Source of the DNA: Gaiellasilicea sp963850995
GTDB taxonomy: Bacteria; Actinomycetota; Thermoleophilia; Gaiellales; Gaiellaceae
Length of the DNA: 64,000 nt
Direction of reading: 5' to 3'
NCBI GenBank assembly: GCA_963850995.1
Contig: CAWKNQ010000013.1
Span: forward strand, 434,001 to 498,000
Positions 26,281-34,264 of this stretch are shown in pieces; within the stretch, counting starts at the first letter, position 1; every line of letters begins with the position of its first letter. The notes under the pieces are model-generated. The model had not been told where the DNA came from and did not search any database. It saw only the letters and a list, made by a program, of their open reading frames with translations. The translations under genes and the position numbers were made by a program.

Positions 26281-27225
26281 GCGCTCTCCTCTCCCTGCGG
26301 CTCGGCCGGCTGCGGCTCGGCCGTGGGCACCTCGGGTGCCTGCGTCGGCCGCCTCGGCAGGCTGCGGCTCGGCTGCGGGCACCTCGGGAGCCGGCTCGGC
26401 CGCCGCGTCGGGCTGCGGCTCGGCTGGGGGCACCTCGGGAGCCTCCGCGGCCGCCTCGGCGCTCTCGACCTCGCCGACGGTTTCTGCAGAGGCCGGCTGG
26501 GCGCCGTCGCCGTTCGCCGCCGCGGCGAGCTCCTGCTCGGTCACCTTCCCCTGGCCGGCTGCGATCCCGTCTGCGATCGCCTTCACGATCAGGTTGCACG
26601 AACGGATCGCGTCGTCGTTGCCGGGGATGATGAAGTCGGCCTCGTCCGGGTCGCAGTTCGTGTCGACGAGCGCGATGATCGGCACGCCGAGCCGCCGCGC
26701 CTCACGGACGGCGAGCTGCTCCTTGCGCAGGTCGACGATGAAGACCGCGTCCGGCTGACGGCGCAGGTCGGCGACTCCGCCGAGGTTCGCCTCGAGCTTC
26801 TCGAGCTCGGCGAGCAGCGTGATCCGCTCCTTCGCCGGGAGCAGGTCGAGCTGGCCCTCGGTCTTCAGGCGCCGCAGCTCGTGCAGGTGCGCGATCCGGT
26901 CCGAGATCGTCCGCCAGTTCGTGAGTAGGCCGCCGAGCCAGCGGTGGGCGACGTACGGCATGCCGACGCGCGCGGCCTCCTGCGTGACGGCGTCCTGCGC
27001 CTGCTTCTTCGTGCCGACGAAGAGGATCGTGCCGCCGCGCTCGGCGAGGTTGCGCGCGAAGTCGTGTGCCTCCTGGAGCAGCTCGGAGGTCTGGGTCAGG
27101 TCGATGATGTAGATGCCGCCGCGCTCGGTGAAGATGAAGCGCTTCATCTTCGGGTTCCAACGGCGGGTCTGGTGGCCGAAGTGCACGCCGGCCTCGAGCA
27201 GGTCACGCATGGATACGACTGCCAA
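26277..27225 (-). CDS. rpsB: Ribosomal protein S2 with repeat-rich acidic tail, frameshift near the 3' end
   Basis: From a TTG at 27225: AVVSMRDLLEAGVHFGHQTR, RWNPKMKRFIFTERGGIYII and RLGVPIIALVDTNCDPDEAD are standard S2. After residue 235 an extension of about 75 residues carries three copies of PEVPxAEPQP. One extra C near 26330 shifts the frame and makes the gene run into tsf; the other frame reads EVPTAEPQPAEPQGEESA and stops at TGA 26277-26279, overlapping the tsf GTG. The repeated GAGCCGCAGCCGG-type DNA is a likely place for assembly error. The tail length is unusual compared with enterobacterial S2 but similar tails occur in actinobacteria. Confidence 0.93.
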
Positions 27226-27347
27226 GGGTCTGGCCCCTTTCTCGGTTTCGATTGCGCTACAGCCGGCGGGGCTCGGGCGGAACGCGGCTCAAAGCCGGGC
27301 ACCCCCACCCGTCCTGGTCACCGGGACGAAGGGAACGGAACGCCGCC

Positions 27348-27353
27348 AGTGTA
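27348..27353 (-). promoter_or_regulatory. Possible -10 box for the rpsB-tsf-pyrH-frr operon
   Basis: On the minus strand TACACT (TAnnnT form) stands about 123 nt before the rpsB start, after the GTTGTCCACAGGCC stretch. No good -35 is seen at 16-18 nt. It would give a leader of about 115 nt, room for S2 autoregulation. Weak evidence. Confidence 0.3.
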
Positions 27354-27408
27354 GCGGTTTGGCCTGTGGACAACTTGTTGCGAAAGATTTACTCGCGGAC
27401 ACGTCTGC

Positions 27409-27447
27409 GTGGGACATGTCCGGGGACAGTCCCCGGACCGGTCCCAC
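27409..27447. repeat. Compound GC-rich palindrome (REP-like hairpin)
   Basis: Nested perfect arms: outer GTGGGAC / GTCCCAC and inner GTCCGGGGA / TCCCCGGAC around a CAG loop, with 2-nt internal bulges. It sits in the 402-nt non-coding gap between rpsB and rluD. It could terminate rluD transcription or be a REP-type element; no T-run follows. Confidence 0.7.
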
Positions 27448-27462
27448 AGGGACGTTGTCGTT

Positions 27463-27631
27463 CTAGATGGTTGATCGGTAATTGGCGTGCTCGCGGGGGC
27501 GATCCAGACCAAGCTGGGGGCCGCACTCGGCCGCAGCCAAGGCTGGTTGCCTTGGCAAGGTCGAGGGTGGCTCCCGGCGCCGTGTCTGGGTCGTCATCCG
27601 CGAGTGCGGTAATTGCCGATCAACCATCTAG
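27463..27631. repeat. 169-nt element bounded by 21-nt inverted repeats
   Basis: The left arm CTAGATGGTTGATCGGTAATT (27463-27483) is matched at 20 of 21 positions by the reverse complement of the right arm (27611-27631). Partial pairing continues inward (CTCGCGG and CCAGAC blocks on both sides). The right arm includes the stop codon of rluD. No open frame of note lies inside the 127-nt core. Size and terminal repeats fit a MITE-like element or a long structured RNA. Confidence 0.65.
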
Positions 27632-28527
27632 GCCAGGTCGCGGGCGCGTTCGAGCGCCTCGGCGAGGTCGTCTGGCAGCGGCGAGGCGACCTCGACACGC
27701 TCGCCGCCGAACGGGTGGTCGAACGCGAGCCCGGCGGCGTGCAGGAACTGGCGCTCGAGCCCGAGGTCGCCCGCGACGCCGTAGACGGGATCGCCGCACA
27801 CCGGTAGCTCGATCGCCTCGAGGTGAACCCGAATCTGATGCGTCCGGCCCGTCTCGAGCGTGACCTCGAGCAACGCGCGCTCGCCGAGCGGCTCCCGCAC
27901 CGCGAAGTGGGTCACCGCCCGCCGCGGCGTCGGCGTGTCGAGCGAGTGGCGGGTGCGGTCGAGACGGTCGCGCCCGATCGGCGCCTCGATCCGGCCCGTG
28001 CGCGACCGCGGCGAGCCCTTGACGAGAGCGAGGTAGCGGCGCTCGACCTCGCGGCGGCGGATCATGTCCTGCAGCCGCTCGTGCGCCTCGTCGGAGCGGG
28101 CGACAACCAGGAGCCCGGACGTGTCCCGGTCGAGACGGTGCACGATCCCGGGCCGCTCGTCGTCGCCGCCCGCCGCGTCGAGCGCGAGCAGGCCGTGGAC
28201 GAGCGTTCCCGTGTCGTGGCCGACGCCGGGATGGACGACGACACCGGCAGGCTTGTCGACGACGAGCAAGTGCTCGTCCTCCCACGCGACGCGGAGATCC
28301 ATCTCCTCGGCGGCCGGCGGCTCCGGCTCGGGCGGGAGCTCGACGACGACGGCCTCTCCACCTTCGAGCCGGTGGCTCTTCGAGCGTCGCTCGCCGTCGA
28401 CGAGCACCGATCCTGCGGCGATCAGCCGCTCTGCAAGCGCCCGCGAGCCGACCTCGGGACGCACGGCGACCGTGCGATCGAGGCGCTCGGCCTCAGGGGC
28501 GCGAAAGCGGAGAGTGGCCAACGCCAC
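27628..28527 (-). CDS. rluD: RluD-family ribosomal RNA pseudouridine synthase
   Basis: 299 residues: an S4-like N-terminal domain (SRALAERLIAAGSVLVDGER) and the RluA catalytic domain with HRLDRDTSGLL (catalytic D133), YLALVKGSPRSRTGRIEAPI and LETGRTHQIRVHLEAIELPV. It isomerises uridines in 23S rRNA. It overlaps lspA by 35 nt, the usual pairing in Gram-positives. The stop codon sits inside the right arm of the inverted repeat at 27463-27631. Confidence 0.92.
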   Translation of the reverse strand: MALATLRFRAPEAERLDRTVAVRPEVGSRALAERLIAAGSVLVDGERRSKSHRLEGGEAVVVELPPEPEPPAAEEMDLRVAWEDEHLLVVDKPAGVVVHPGVGHDTGTLVHGLLALDAAGGDDERPGIVHRLDRDTSGLLVVARSDEAHERLQDMIRRREVERRYLALVKGSPRSRTGRIEAPIGRDRLDRTRHSLDTPTPRRAVTHFAVREPLGERALLEVTLETGRTHQIRVHLEAIELPVCGDPVYGVAGDLGLERQFLHAAGLAFDHPFGGERVEVASPLPDDLAEALERARDLA

Positions 28528-29014
28528 GCGGCCGGTGCTTCACGCGATCGGCGCCGGCGAGAGCCCCGAAAAGGGTCGCGACGCCCACGACGATGAAGAC
28601 GTCGGCCAGGTTGAACGCGGGCCAGAAGCGCAGGTCGAGAAAGTCGGTCACGTGGCCGAGCCGGACGCGGTCGAGCAGGTTGGCGACGCTGCCGCCGAGG
28701 ACGAAGCCGAGCGCGACCGGCAGCACGGGATGACGGGAGCCCGAACGGGCGAAGAAGACGAGCATCCAGAGGACTGCGAGCGCGGTGAGCGCGATCACGA
28801 TCGACGTGGCGCTCGAGAAGAGACCGAACGCGATCCCGGAGTTGTGCACGTGGTGGATCGAGAAGGGGCCGGCGATCTCGACCTCCTCGCCCAGCGCGAG
28901 CGTCCGCGCGACCACCTGCTTCGTCAGCTGGTCGGCGGCGACCGCGGCCAGCGCGAACGAGCCCCAGCCCGAGCCACTGCTGCCTCCCGGCTCCGAGCCT
29001 CCGCTCGCCGGCAA
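28493..29014 (-). CDS. lspA: Lipoprotein signal peptidase (signal peptidase II)
   Basis: 173 residues, four membrane segments. Catalytic aspartates D115 (GGSVANLLDRV) and D138 (FNLADVFIVVG), with the NSGIAFGLF block after the first helix. A glycine/serine-rich N-terminal tail (PASGGSEPGGSSGSG) is longer than usual, so the true start may be slightly downstream. It removes signal peptides from prolipoproteins in the cytoplasmic membrane. Confidence 0.92.
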   Translation of the reverse strand: MPASGGSEPGGSSGSGWGSFALAAVAADQLTKQVVARTLALGEEVEIAGPFSIHHVHNSGIAFGLFSSATSIVIALTALAVLWMLVFFARSGSRHPVLPVALGFVLGGSVANLLDRVRLGHVTDFLDLRFWPAFNLADVFIVVGVATLFGALAGADRVKHRPRGVGHSPLSRP

Positions 29015-29092
29015 GGATCGGTCTCAGGGCGTTCGTCGCCGAGCCGACCCGGACGTCGACCGGACGAAGCTCCTCGCGCCGAGCGGGCTCGT

Positions 29093-29458
29093 TCACCTCT
29101 GCCGCTTCCGTGCGTCTTCGATGCACAGGGAGGTCCACGGCACGGCCTCGAGTCGCTCGGAGGGAATCTCCTTGCCGCAGGCGACGCAGGTGCCGTAGTC
29201 GCCGGCCTCGATCCGCGCGAGCGCCTCGTCCACCTGCCGCAACTGGTCGCGGGCGTCCTCCTCGAGCCCCTCGTCGAGCTCCCGCTCGTACGTCTCGCTC
29301 GCGGTGTCGGCGAGGTGGTTGTCAGAGCTGGACGACATCAACTCGCCGATCTCCTCGGTCAGCGAAGAACCACCGATGTCGTGGTTCTGGATCGTTCGCT
29401 GCAGCCGCGCACGGTGCTCCTCGAGCTCCTGGCGGAACGGGTCGGTGTCGATGGTCAT
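29093..29458 (-). CDS. TraR/DksA-family protein with incomplete zinc site
   Basis: 121 residues from the ATG at 29458, which overlaps the preceding yggU stop. A coiled-coil (FRQELEEHRARLQRTIQN, then LDEGLEEDARDQLRQVDEAL) leads to GDYGTCVACGKEIPSERLEA and LCIED. Three cysteines (C91, C94, C112) are present, but the fourth position of the C4 finger is Asp (D115). It resembles the short DksA/YteA/RbpA-neighbour proteins of Gram-positives rather than true DksA. It lies 78 nt upstream of lspA. Confidence 0.8.
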   Translation of the reverse strand: MTIDTDPFRQELEEHRARLQRTIQNHDIGGSSLTEEIGELMSSSSDNHLADTASETYERELDEGLEEDARDQLRQVDEALARIEAGDYGTCVACGKEIPSERLEAVPWTSLCIEDARKRQR

Positions 29459-29751
29459 CCGGTCTCCTGTCCGCCCGCCGCAGCGAGCCGTCGCTCGAGC
29501 TCGGCCGGCTCGATGCCGGTCAACTCGACGATCTTGTCCCGCGAGCCGCCTCCGGAAACGATCGCCAGGCTCGAGCGCGGCAGAGAGAGCGTCTTGGCGA
29601 GCAGCGCCAGCACGGCGGCGTTGGCCCGCCCGCGCTCGGGCGGCGCTGCGACGCGCACCTTCCACGACGCACCGTGGCGGCCCACGATCCCGGGCGAGCC
29701 GGAAGCGCCTGGCGCGACACGGAGCCGCAGTCTGGTCGTCGTCGGAGCCAC
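29455..29751 (-). CDS. YggU/DUF167-family protein
   Basis: 98 residues. RLRVAPGASGSPGIVGRHGA, KVRVAAPPERGRANAAVLAL and the SLAIVSGGGSRDKIVELTGI tail match DUF167 proteins, small alpha/beta proteins of unknown role often found in this division-gene neighbourhood. Overlaps the DksA-like gene by 4 nt (ATGA). Confidence 0.88.
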   Translation of the reverse strand: MAPTTTRLRLRVAPGASGSPGIVGRHGASWKVRVAAPPERGRANAAVLALLAKTLSLPRSSLAIVSGGGSRDKIVELTGIEPAELERRLAAAGGQETG

Positions 29752-29779
29752 GCCCCAAGGATAGACCCCGCCGACTCAG

Positions 29780-30247
29780 CTAGGAGATGAGCCGCCGAAT
29801 CTCGCCTGTCGCCTCACCCACAGGCTCTCGGGCGTCCTCCGACGCCTCGTCGAGACTGTCGAGCGCGGCGCCGAGCAACGACCTGATTCTGCGCAGCTCG
29901 GTCTCGAGCCGCTCCTTCTCGGTGCGCGCGCGGCGGGCGATCGCGCGCGCCTCCGCGTGCGCCTCGGCCACCACCGTCTCGGCCTCCTTGCGCGCCTGCT
30001 CGCGCACCTGCTGGGCGGCGCTCTCGGCGGAGACGAGCGTTGTCCGCAGCAGGCCTTCGAGCTCTTTGTGGCGCACGAGGTCGGACTCGAGCTGCTCGAC
30101 GCGATCGGCGAGGTCGGCGCGGTCGCGCCAGACGTCCTCGAAGCTCGTGACGACGTCGGCGAGCACGCGATCGACGGTCGCGCGCTTGTAGCCGCGGAAG
30201 CCGCGGCCTAGCTGGACGTGGCGGATCTCGACAGGGGTGAGAGCCAT
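29780..30247 (-). CDS. divIVA: DivIVA-domain coiled-coil protein
   Basis: 155 residues. The N-terminal lipid-binding motif is MALTPVEIRHVQLGRGFRGY with KRATVDRVLADVV, followed by a coiled coil (DRVEQLESDLVRHKELEGLL to EKERLETELRRIRS). It is shorter than Wag31 or DivIVA of model species. It probably marks curved membrane and helps polar growth or division. It follows yggT and sepF as in many Gram-positives. Confidence 0.88.
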   Translation of the reverse strand: MALTPVEIRHVQLGRGFRGYKRATVDRVLADVVTSFEDVWRDRADLADRVEQLESDLVRHKELEGLLRTTLVSAESAAQQVREQARKEAETVVAEAHAEARAIARRARTEKERLETELRRIRSLLGAALDSLDEASEDAREPVGEATGEIRRLIS

Positions 30248-30261
30248 TCGGAGCCTCCGTT

Positions 30262-30573
30262 CTACAAGCGCTCGAGCAGGGAGCTGAGCACGTTCGAGAT
30301 GATGAACAGGACGAAGATCGCGACCATCGGCGAGAGGTCGAGCGGGCCGAGCGGCGGCAGGAAGCGCCGGAAGATGCGCAGGTAGGGGTCGCAGACGTCG
30401 TAGAGGAAGCGCTGGACGCGGTTCAGCCACGGCCGGTACGGCATCCGGATCCAGGACGTCAGGATGTACGCGAAGAGCAGCAGCGTGTAGACCCAGATGA
30501 AGACGCGCACGAAGCTGGCGAGCGACGAGCCGAGGTCGGCGAGCAAGCCAAGAACGGCGAGATGGTCGCCCAT
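30262..30573 (-). CDS. YggT-family membrane protein
   Basis: 103 residues with two membrane segments (FVRVFIWVYTLLLFAYILTS and LSPMVAIFVLFIISNVLSSL) separated by PYLRIFRRFLPPLGPLDLSP, the YggT signature. Role unclear; it is usually next to sepF and divIVA, as here. Confidence 0.88.
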   Translation of the reverse strand: MGDHLAVLGLLADLGSSLASFVRVFIWVYTLLLFAYILTSWIRMPYRPWLNRVQRFLYDVCDPYLRIFRRFLPPLGPLDLSPMVAIFVLFIISNVLSSLLERL

Positions 30574-30625
30574 GCCGCTTGGATTCTGCCTTCCGAAGGG
30601 CTTTCCTACCGGCCCGCGACGGCCG

Positions 30626-31171
30626 CTAGGCCTGGTTGAAGAAGCCGCCGCGTTCCAACATGCGTGCGCGTTCCTCGGCTGAGACCTCGACGTTGCGCGG
30701 CGTGAGGAGGAAGACCTTGTCGGCGACGCGCTGCATGCCTCCGTCGAGCGCGTAGGTGAGGCCGCTCGCGAAGTCGATCAGCCGCTTCGACAGGTCCTGG
30801 TCGGCGCTCTGGAGGTTGAGGATCACCGGAACGCCGTCCTTGAAGCGGTCGGCGATCTGCTGCGCGTCGTTGAAGCTGCGCGGCAGGATCAGGTGCACCT
30901 TCACCGAGCCGGGGCTCGGCACCGACTCGACGCCGCGCAAGCGTGCCGGCGGCCGGGACAGCGGAGCGCTCGCGACCGCGGGCTCGGAGTCGGTCCAGTC
31001 GTCGAAGTCGCGCCCGCGCCGGGGCTGGAGGCGCCGCACGTTGGCGCGCTCGCGAGCGCCGTAGCTGCGCTCGAGCTCCTCGTTGGTGGCGTAGCCCTCC
31101 TCGTCCCAATCGTCCTCCTCGGCGATCCCGAAGTAGACGAGCGTGCGGCTCCAGACATCGGCAAGACCCAT
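30626..31171 (-). CDS. sepF: Cell division protein SepF
   Basis: 181 residues. An amphipathic N-terminus (MGLADVWSRTLVYFGIAEED) for membrane binding, an acidic/arginine linker, and the SepF core VKVHLILPRSFNDAQQIADR, GVPVILNLQSADQDLSKRLI, DFASGLTYALDGGMQRVADK. SepF tethers FtsZ to the membrane. ftsZ is not in the window. Confidence 0.93.
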   Translation of the reverse strand: MGLADVWSRTLVYFGIAEEDDWDEEGYATNEELERSYGARERANVRRLQPRRGRDFDDWTDSEPAVASAPLSRPPARLRGVESVPSPGSVKVHLILPRSFNDAQQIADRFKDGVPVILNLQSADQDLSKRLIDFASGLTYALDGGMQRVADKVFLLTPRNVEVSAEERARMLERGGFFNQA

Positions 31172-31183
31172 GGTTGCAGGAGA

Positions 31184-31777
31184 TTATGCGCGATACAGGA
31201 CGGAGCCGAGCCGCACGAGAGTGGCGCCTTCCTCGGCCGCGATGCGGTAGTCCTGCGACGTTCCCATCGAGAGCTCGGTCAGACCGTGCTCGGCGGCGAG
31301 CTCGCGGAGACGCCGGAAGAACGGCCGTGACGCCTCGGGATCCTCCGCTGCCGGCGGCATCGTCATCAGCCCGCGCACGTCGCCGTAGGCGCGCAGCAGG
31401 CCCGCCAGCTCCGCGGGAGACACGCCCGACTTCGACTCCTCCCCGGAGAGGTTTACCTCCACGAGGGCGGGAACGCTGAGCCGGGCTGCGGCCGACTCCG
31501 AGGCGAGCGAGTGGACGAGCTCGCAGACGCGGTTCACGCTCTTGGCCTTGTTCGACTGGAGATGCCCGATGAAGTGCCAGCGGAAGGTGTCGCCGTAGAC
31601 GGCGTGCTTGCGCTCGAGATCCTGGGCTCGGTTCTCACCGACGACCTCGACCCCCGCCTCGGCAAGGACGGCCATGTCCTCCAGCGACACGTACTTCGTC
31701 GCGGCGACGATCGTCACGGACGGACCGACCTCGGCCCGGACGCGCTCGTAGGCAGCGCGAAGCGCCTCAGGCGACAC
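31184..31777 (-). CDS. YggS-type pyridoxal-phosphate homeostasis protein
   Basis: 197 residues, GTG start. K28 in IVAATKYV binds PLP; GVEVVGENRAQDL, WHFIGHLQSNKAKSV, VEVNLSGEESKSGVSP and ELSMGTSQDYRIAAEEGATL with VRLGSVLY are the usual blocks. Non-enzymatic PLP carrier of the alanine racemase fold. It overlaps pgeF by 11 nt. Confidence 0.93.
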   Translation of the reverse strand: MSPEALRAAYERVRAEVGPSVTIVAATKYVSLEDMAVLAEAGVEVVGENRAQDLERKHAVYGDTFRWHFIGHLQSNKAKSVNRVCELVHSLASESAAARLSVPALVEVNLSGEESKSGVSPAELAGLLRAYGDVRGLMTMPPAAEDPEASRPFFRRLRELAAEHGLTELSMGTSQDYRIAAEEGATLVRLGSVLYRA

Positions 31778-32465
31778 GCGCGATCACGCCCTGGACGCCG
31801 CGTGGCTCACCCGTGCGCCGATGGGAGAAGAAGAGGTCTGCGTTGCACGACGTGCACTGCGTGAGGCGCTCAACCCCGTCGACGCCTGCGTCGCGCAGGG
31901 CACGCTCGGCGGCCGTCCAGAGATCGAGATTGCGGCCGCGCATGACGTCCGCTCCGAACGCGGCCGTAAACGGCCCGGAGACTTCGGGGCCGACCTCGTA
32001 GCAGCACGGTCCGATCGCGGGGCCGAGAGCGGCGTGAAGGCGCCCGCCGAGCGCACGGACTCCCTCGGCTACCACCCCGCCCAGGAGGCCGCGCCAGCCG
32101 ACGTGCAGGACGGCGACGCCCGGTCGCGGGCCGCCGACCCGTGCGAGCGCGACGGGGAGGCAGTCAGCGGTCATGGCGAGCACGGGCAGGTCCGCCTCCT
32201 CGGTCCAGAGCCCGTCGCCGGGCTGTCCGATCGCGCCCGGCCGGGCCTGGTGGACGGTGGCTGAGTGCACCTGCTTGTTCAGCGCGAGCCGATCGAGGCG
32301 ACCGTCGACCTCGGCACAGACCCGCCGACGGTTCTCGTCCACGCGCTCGACCTCGTCGCCGGTCAGGCGGCCGAGGTTGAGCGAGTCGTACGGCCCTTCG
32401 CTGACGCCGCCCTGCCGGGTCGTGAAGGCGATCGCGTACGGCCCGGTCGGCGACCAGCGGATCAT
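31767..32465 (-). CDS. pgeF: Polyphenol oxidase-fold peptidoglycan-editing factor (PgeF/YfiH)
   Basis: 232 residues. AFTTRQGGVSEGPYDSLNLG, NKQVHSATVH (H67), MTADCLPVALA (C102) and VLHVGWRGLLGG (H121) form the metal site of this family. PgeF removes L-Ser mis-incorporated for L-Ala in muropeptides in E. coli; earlier reports called it laccase. Sits between the cca-like gene and yggS. Confidence 0.9.
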   Translation of the reverse strand: MIRWSPTGPYAIAFTTRQGGVSEGPYDSLNLGRLTGDEVERVDENRRRVCAEVDGRLDRLALNKQVHSATVHQARPGAIGQPGDGLWTEEADLPVLAMTADCLPVALARVGGPRPGVAVLHVGWRGLLGGVVAEGVRALGGRLHAALGPAIGPCCYEVGPEVSGPFTAAFGADVMRGRNLDLWTAAERALRDAGVDGVERLTQCTSCNADLFFSHRRTGEPRGVQGVIARVA

Positions 32466-33823
32466 GCAAGCTCCCTCGCGCGAGCGAGCAGCAGCCCGCG
32501 GTCGTTCCGCGCCGGATCCTCGACCACCTCGTCGAGGAGGGTCTCGAGCACGGCGCCGAGCTCCGGGCTCTCCCGGAAGCCGATCCCGATCAGATCGGTG
32601 CCGTCGACCGCCAGATCAGCCAGGCGATAGGCGCTCGAACGCTCCTGCTCGACGAGCTCCCGCAGGCGGGCAAGTGCGGCGTGCTCCTCCGGCGGGACGT
32701 GCTTGGCGGCGAGGTCGGCCGCCTTGTGATCGAGCAGGTCGAGCGCGAGCCGTTCGCCGTGAGCACGCAGAAAACGGCGCGCGATGACGGCCGTCGCCTC
32801 ATCAGGGATGACGAATGCGTGCTCGCGGAGGAGACGAGTGACGTACTGCACCATCCGGCTCGGATACCGGAGGCGGCGCAGCACCGAGCCCGCGATCGCG
32901 GCGCCGCGCGAGGCGTGATCGCCGCCACTCTCATCCGTCTCCGGCTTCGCGAGATCGTGCAGCAGCGCCGCGAGGCGCACCGCGAGCGAGGCGTCCGCGT
33001 CGGCCGCAGCCTGCACGACCGCGAAGACGTGCTCGTCGAGCGGCAGGTTCTGCCGGGGGCTGGGCTGCTCGTAGCCGAGTGCAGGCTCGAACTCGGGCAG
33101 GACGTGCGTGAGAACGCCGGCGTCGCGGGCGAGCCGCAGGGCTTTCGCGGGGTGCCCGCCGAGCAGCAGCTTCGACAGCTCCCCCATCCCGTCCGCCGCC
33201 AGCCCGCCGCCGATCCGCTCGCCCGAGACGTACCGGATCTGCGGCGCCCAGTCGTGCATCTGGCGCAGCGTGTCCCCGTCGGGCTCGAAGCCGAGCTGCG
33301 AGACGAAGCGGAGCCCGCGCACGATCCGCAGCGGGTCGTCGCGGAAGCTCGTCGGGCTCGTCGTCCGCAGGCTGCGCCGGGTCAGGTCCTCGCGGCCGCC
33401 GAGCGGGTCGAGCAGCTCACCGGTCTCGAGCCGCCGGGCAATCGCGTTGATCGTGAAGTCGCGCCGCTCCATGTCCTGCTCGAGCGTGACGCCGCCGTCG
33501 GCGACGATCTCGAAGTCGTGGCGTCCCGGCCCGGTCGAGCGCTCGACCCGGGGCGGCGCGAACTCGATCCCGGCCGGCTGCAGAGCGCGCGCCGTGCGGT
33601 CCCGAGGCAGCAGCCGCAGGCCGACGTTCTGGTCGGCGACGACGAGATCCTCGACCTTGCCGTGCGGCTCCAGCAGCGCCCGCAGCCCGGCGTGGTCGAC
33701 GCCCGGAACGACGAAATCGAGCTCGCGGGGCGGAATCCCGAGCAGCTCGTCGCGCACGGCACCGCCGACGACGTACGCGTCGATCCCCAGCGAGTGCACG
33801 TAGTCGGCGACCGAGTCCCACAC
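32462..33823 (-). CDS. CCA-adding tRNA nucleotidyltransferase / poly(A) polymerase family with HD domain
   Basis: About 453 residues from a GTG at 33823. N-terminal nucleotidyltransferase: DAYVVGGAVRDELLGIPPRE, LDFVVPG, then MERRDFTINAIARRLETGEL with DPLGGREDL and RTTSPTSFRDDPLRIVRGLR. A C-terminal HD domain follows (VRLAALLHDLAKPETDES). Likely adds or repairs the tRNA CCA end. The start lies just downstream of palindrome copy A; no good Shine-Dalgarno is seen. Overlaps pgeF by 4 nt. Confidence 0.87.
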   Translation of the reverse strand: MWDSVADYVHSLGIDAYVVGGAVRDELLGIPPRELDFVVPGVDHAGLRALLEPHGKVEDLVVADQNVGLRLLPRDRTARALQPAGIEFAPPRVERSTGPGRHDFEIVADGGVTLEQDMERRDFTINAIARRLETGELLDPLGGREDLTRRSLRTTSPTSFRDDPLRIVRGLRFVSQLGFEPDGDTLRQMHDWAPQIRYVSGERIGGGLAADGMGELSKLLLGGHPAKALRLARDAGVLTHVLPEFEPALGYEQPSPRQNLPLDEHVFAVVQAAADADASLAVRLAALLHDLAKPETDESGGDHASRGAAIAGSVLRRLRYPSRMVQYVTRLLREHAFVIPDEATAVIARRFLRAHGERLALDLLDHKAADLAAKHVPPEEHAALARLRELVEQERSSAYRLADLAVDGTDLIGIGFRESPELGAVLETLLDEVVEDPARNDRGLLLARARELA

Positions 33824-33836
33824 GGCGCCATTCTGC

Positions 33837-33861
33837 GCCAAGTAACAGACTGTTACTTGGC
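33837..33861. repeat. Palindromic element copy A
   Basis: GCCAAGTAACAG-A-CTGTTACTTGGC: two perfect 12-nt arms around one base. It lies in the 37-nt gap between ridA and the cca-like gene and its last base is the first base of the ridA stop triplet. One of four related copies in this window (others at 36673, 43850, 45317). Confidence 0.85.
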
Positions 33862-34250
33862 TAGAGGAGCGCGACGGCCTCGATCTCGACGAGCGCGCCC
33901 GAGGGGAGCTTCGCCACCTCGACCGTCGAGCGGGCCGGCGGGCGGTCGCCGACGTGACTCGCATAGACCTCGTTCATCCCCGCGAAGTCGTCGAGGTCTT
34001 GCAGGAAGACGGTCGTCTTGACGAGCCGGTCGAGCCCGCTGCCGGCCTCCTCCAGGATCGCGCGCAGGTTCTGCATCACCTGCTCCGTCTGCGCCGCGAC
34101 GTCGTCTCCCACCATCTCCTGCTCGCCCGGCCGGAGCCCGAGCTGGCCGGCGACGAAGACGAGGCCTCCCGCCTTGACCGCCTGGTTGTAGGGCGCGCCC
34201 TGGAACGGCGCGGGCGCGCGCTCGGTGCGGACGATCTCCTTCTCGGACAC
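33861..34250 (-). CDS. ridA: RidA-family enamine/imine deaminase
   Basis: 129 residues, GTG start. AVKAGGLVFVAGQLGLRPGE, LRAILEEAGSGLDRLVKTTV, FLQDLDDFAGMNEVYASHVG and RPPARSTVEVAKLPSGALVE, with R107 at the position of the substrate-carboxylate Arg of RidA. It hydrolyses reactive 2-aminoacrylate-type enamines. It is 14 nt downstream of the HisB-like gene. Confidence 0.9.
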   Translation of the reverse strand: MSEKEIVRTERAPAPFQGAPYNQAVKAGGLVFVAGQLGLRPGEQEMVGDDVAAQTEQVMQNLRAILEEAGSGLDRLVKTTVFLQDLDDFAGMNEVYASHVGDRPPARSTVEVAKLPSGALVEIEAVALL

Positions 34251-34264
34251 GGCTCCTCCTCGTC

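Noticed and set aside
25474..27225. rpsB-tsf fusion gene
   Set aside because: The alternative frame gives a normal S2 end with a stop overlapping the tsf start, so the fusion is explained by one extra base.
27226..27237. GGGTCTGGCCCC just before the rpsB start as a translation operator
   Set aside because: Short and imperfect; resembles the core of the REP-like elements but there is no evidence of S2 autoregulation from sequence alone.
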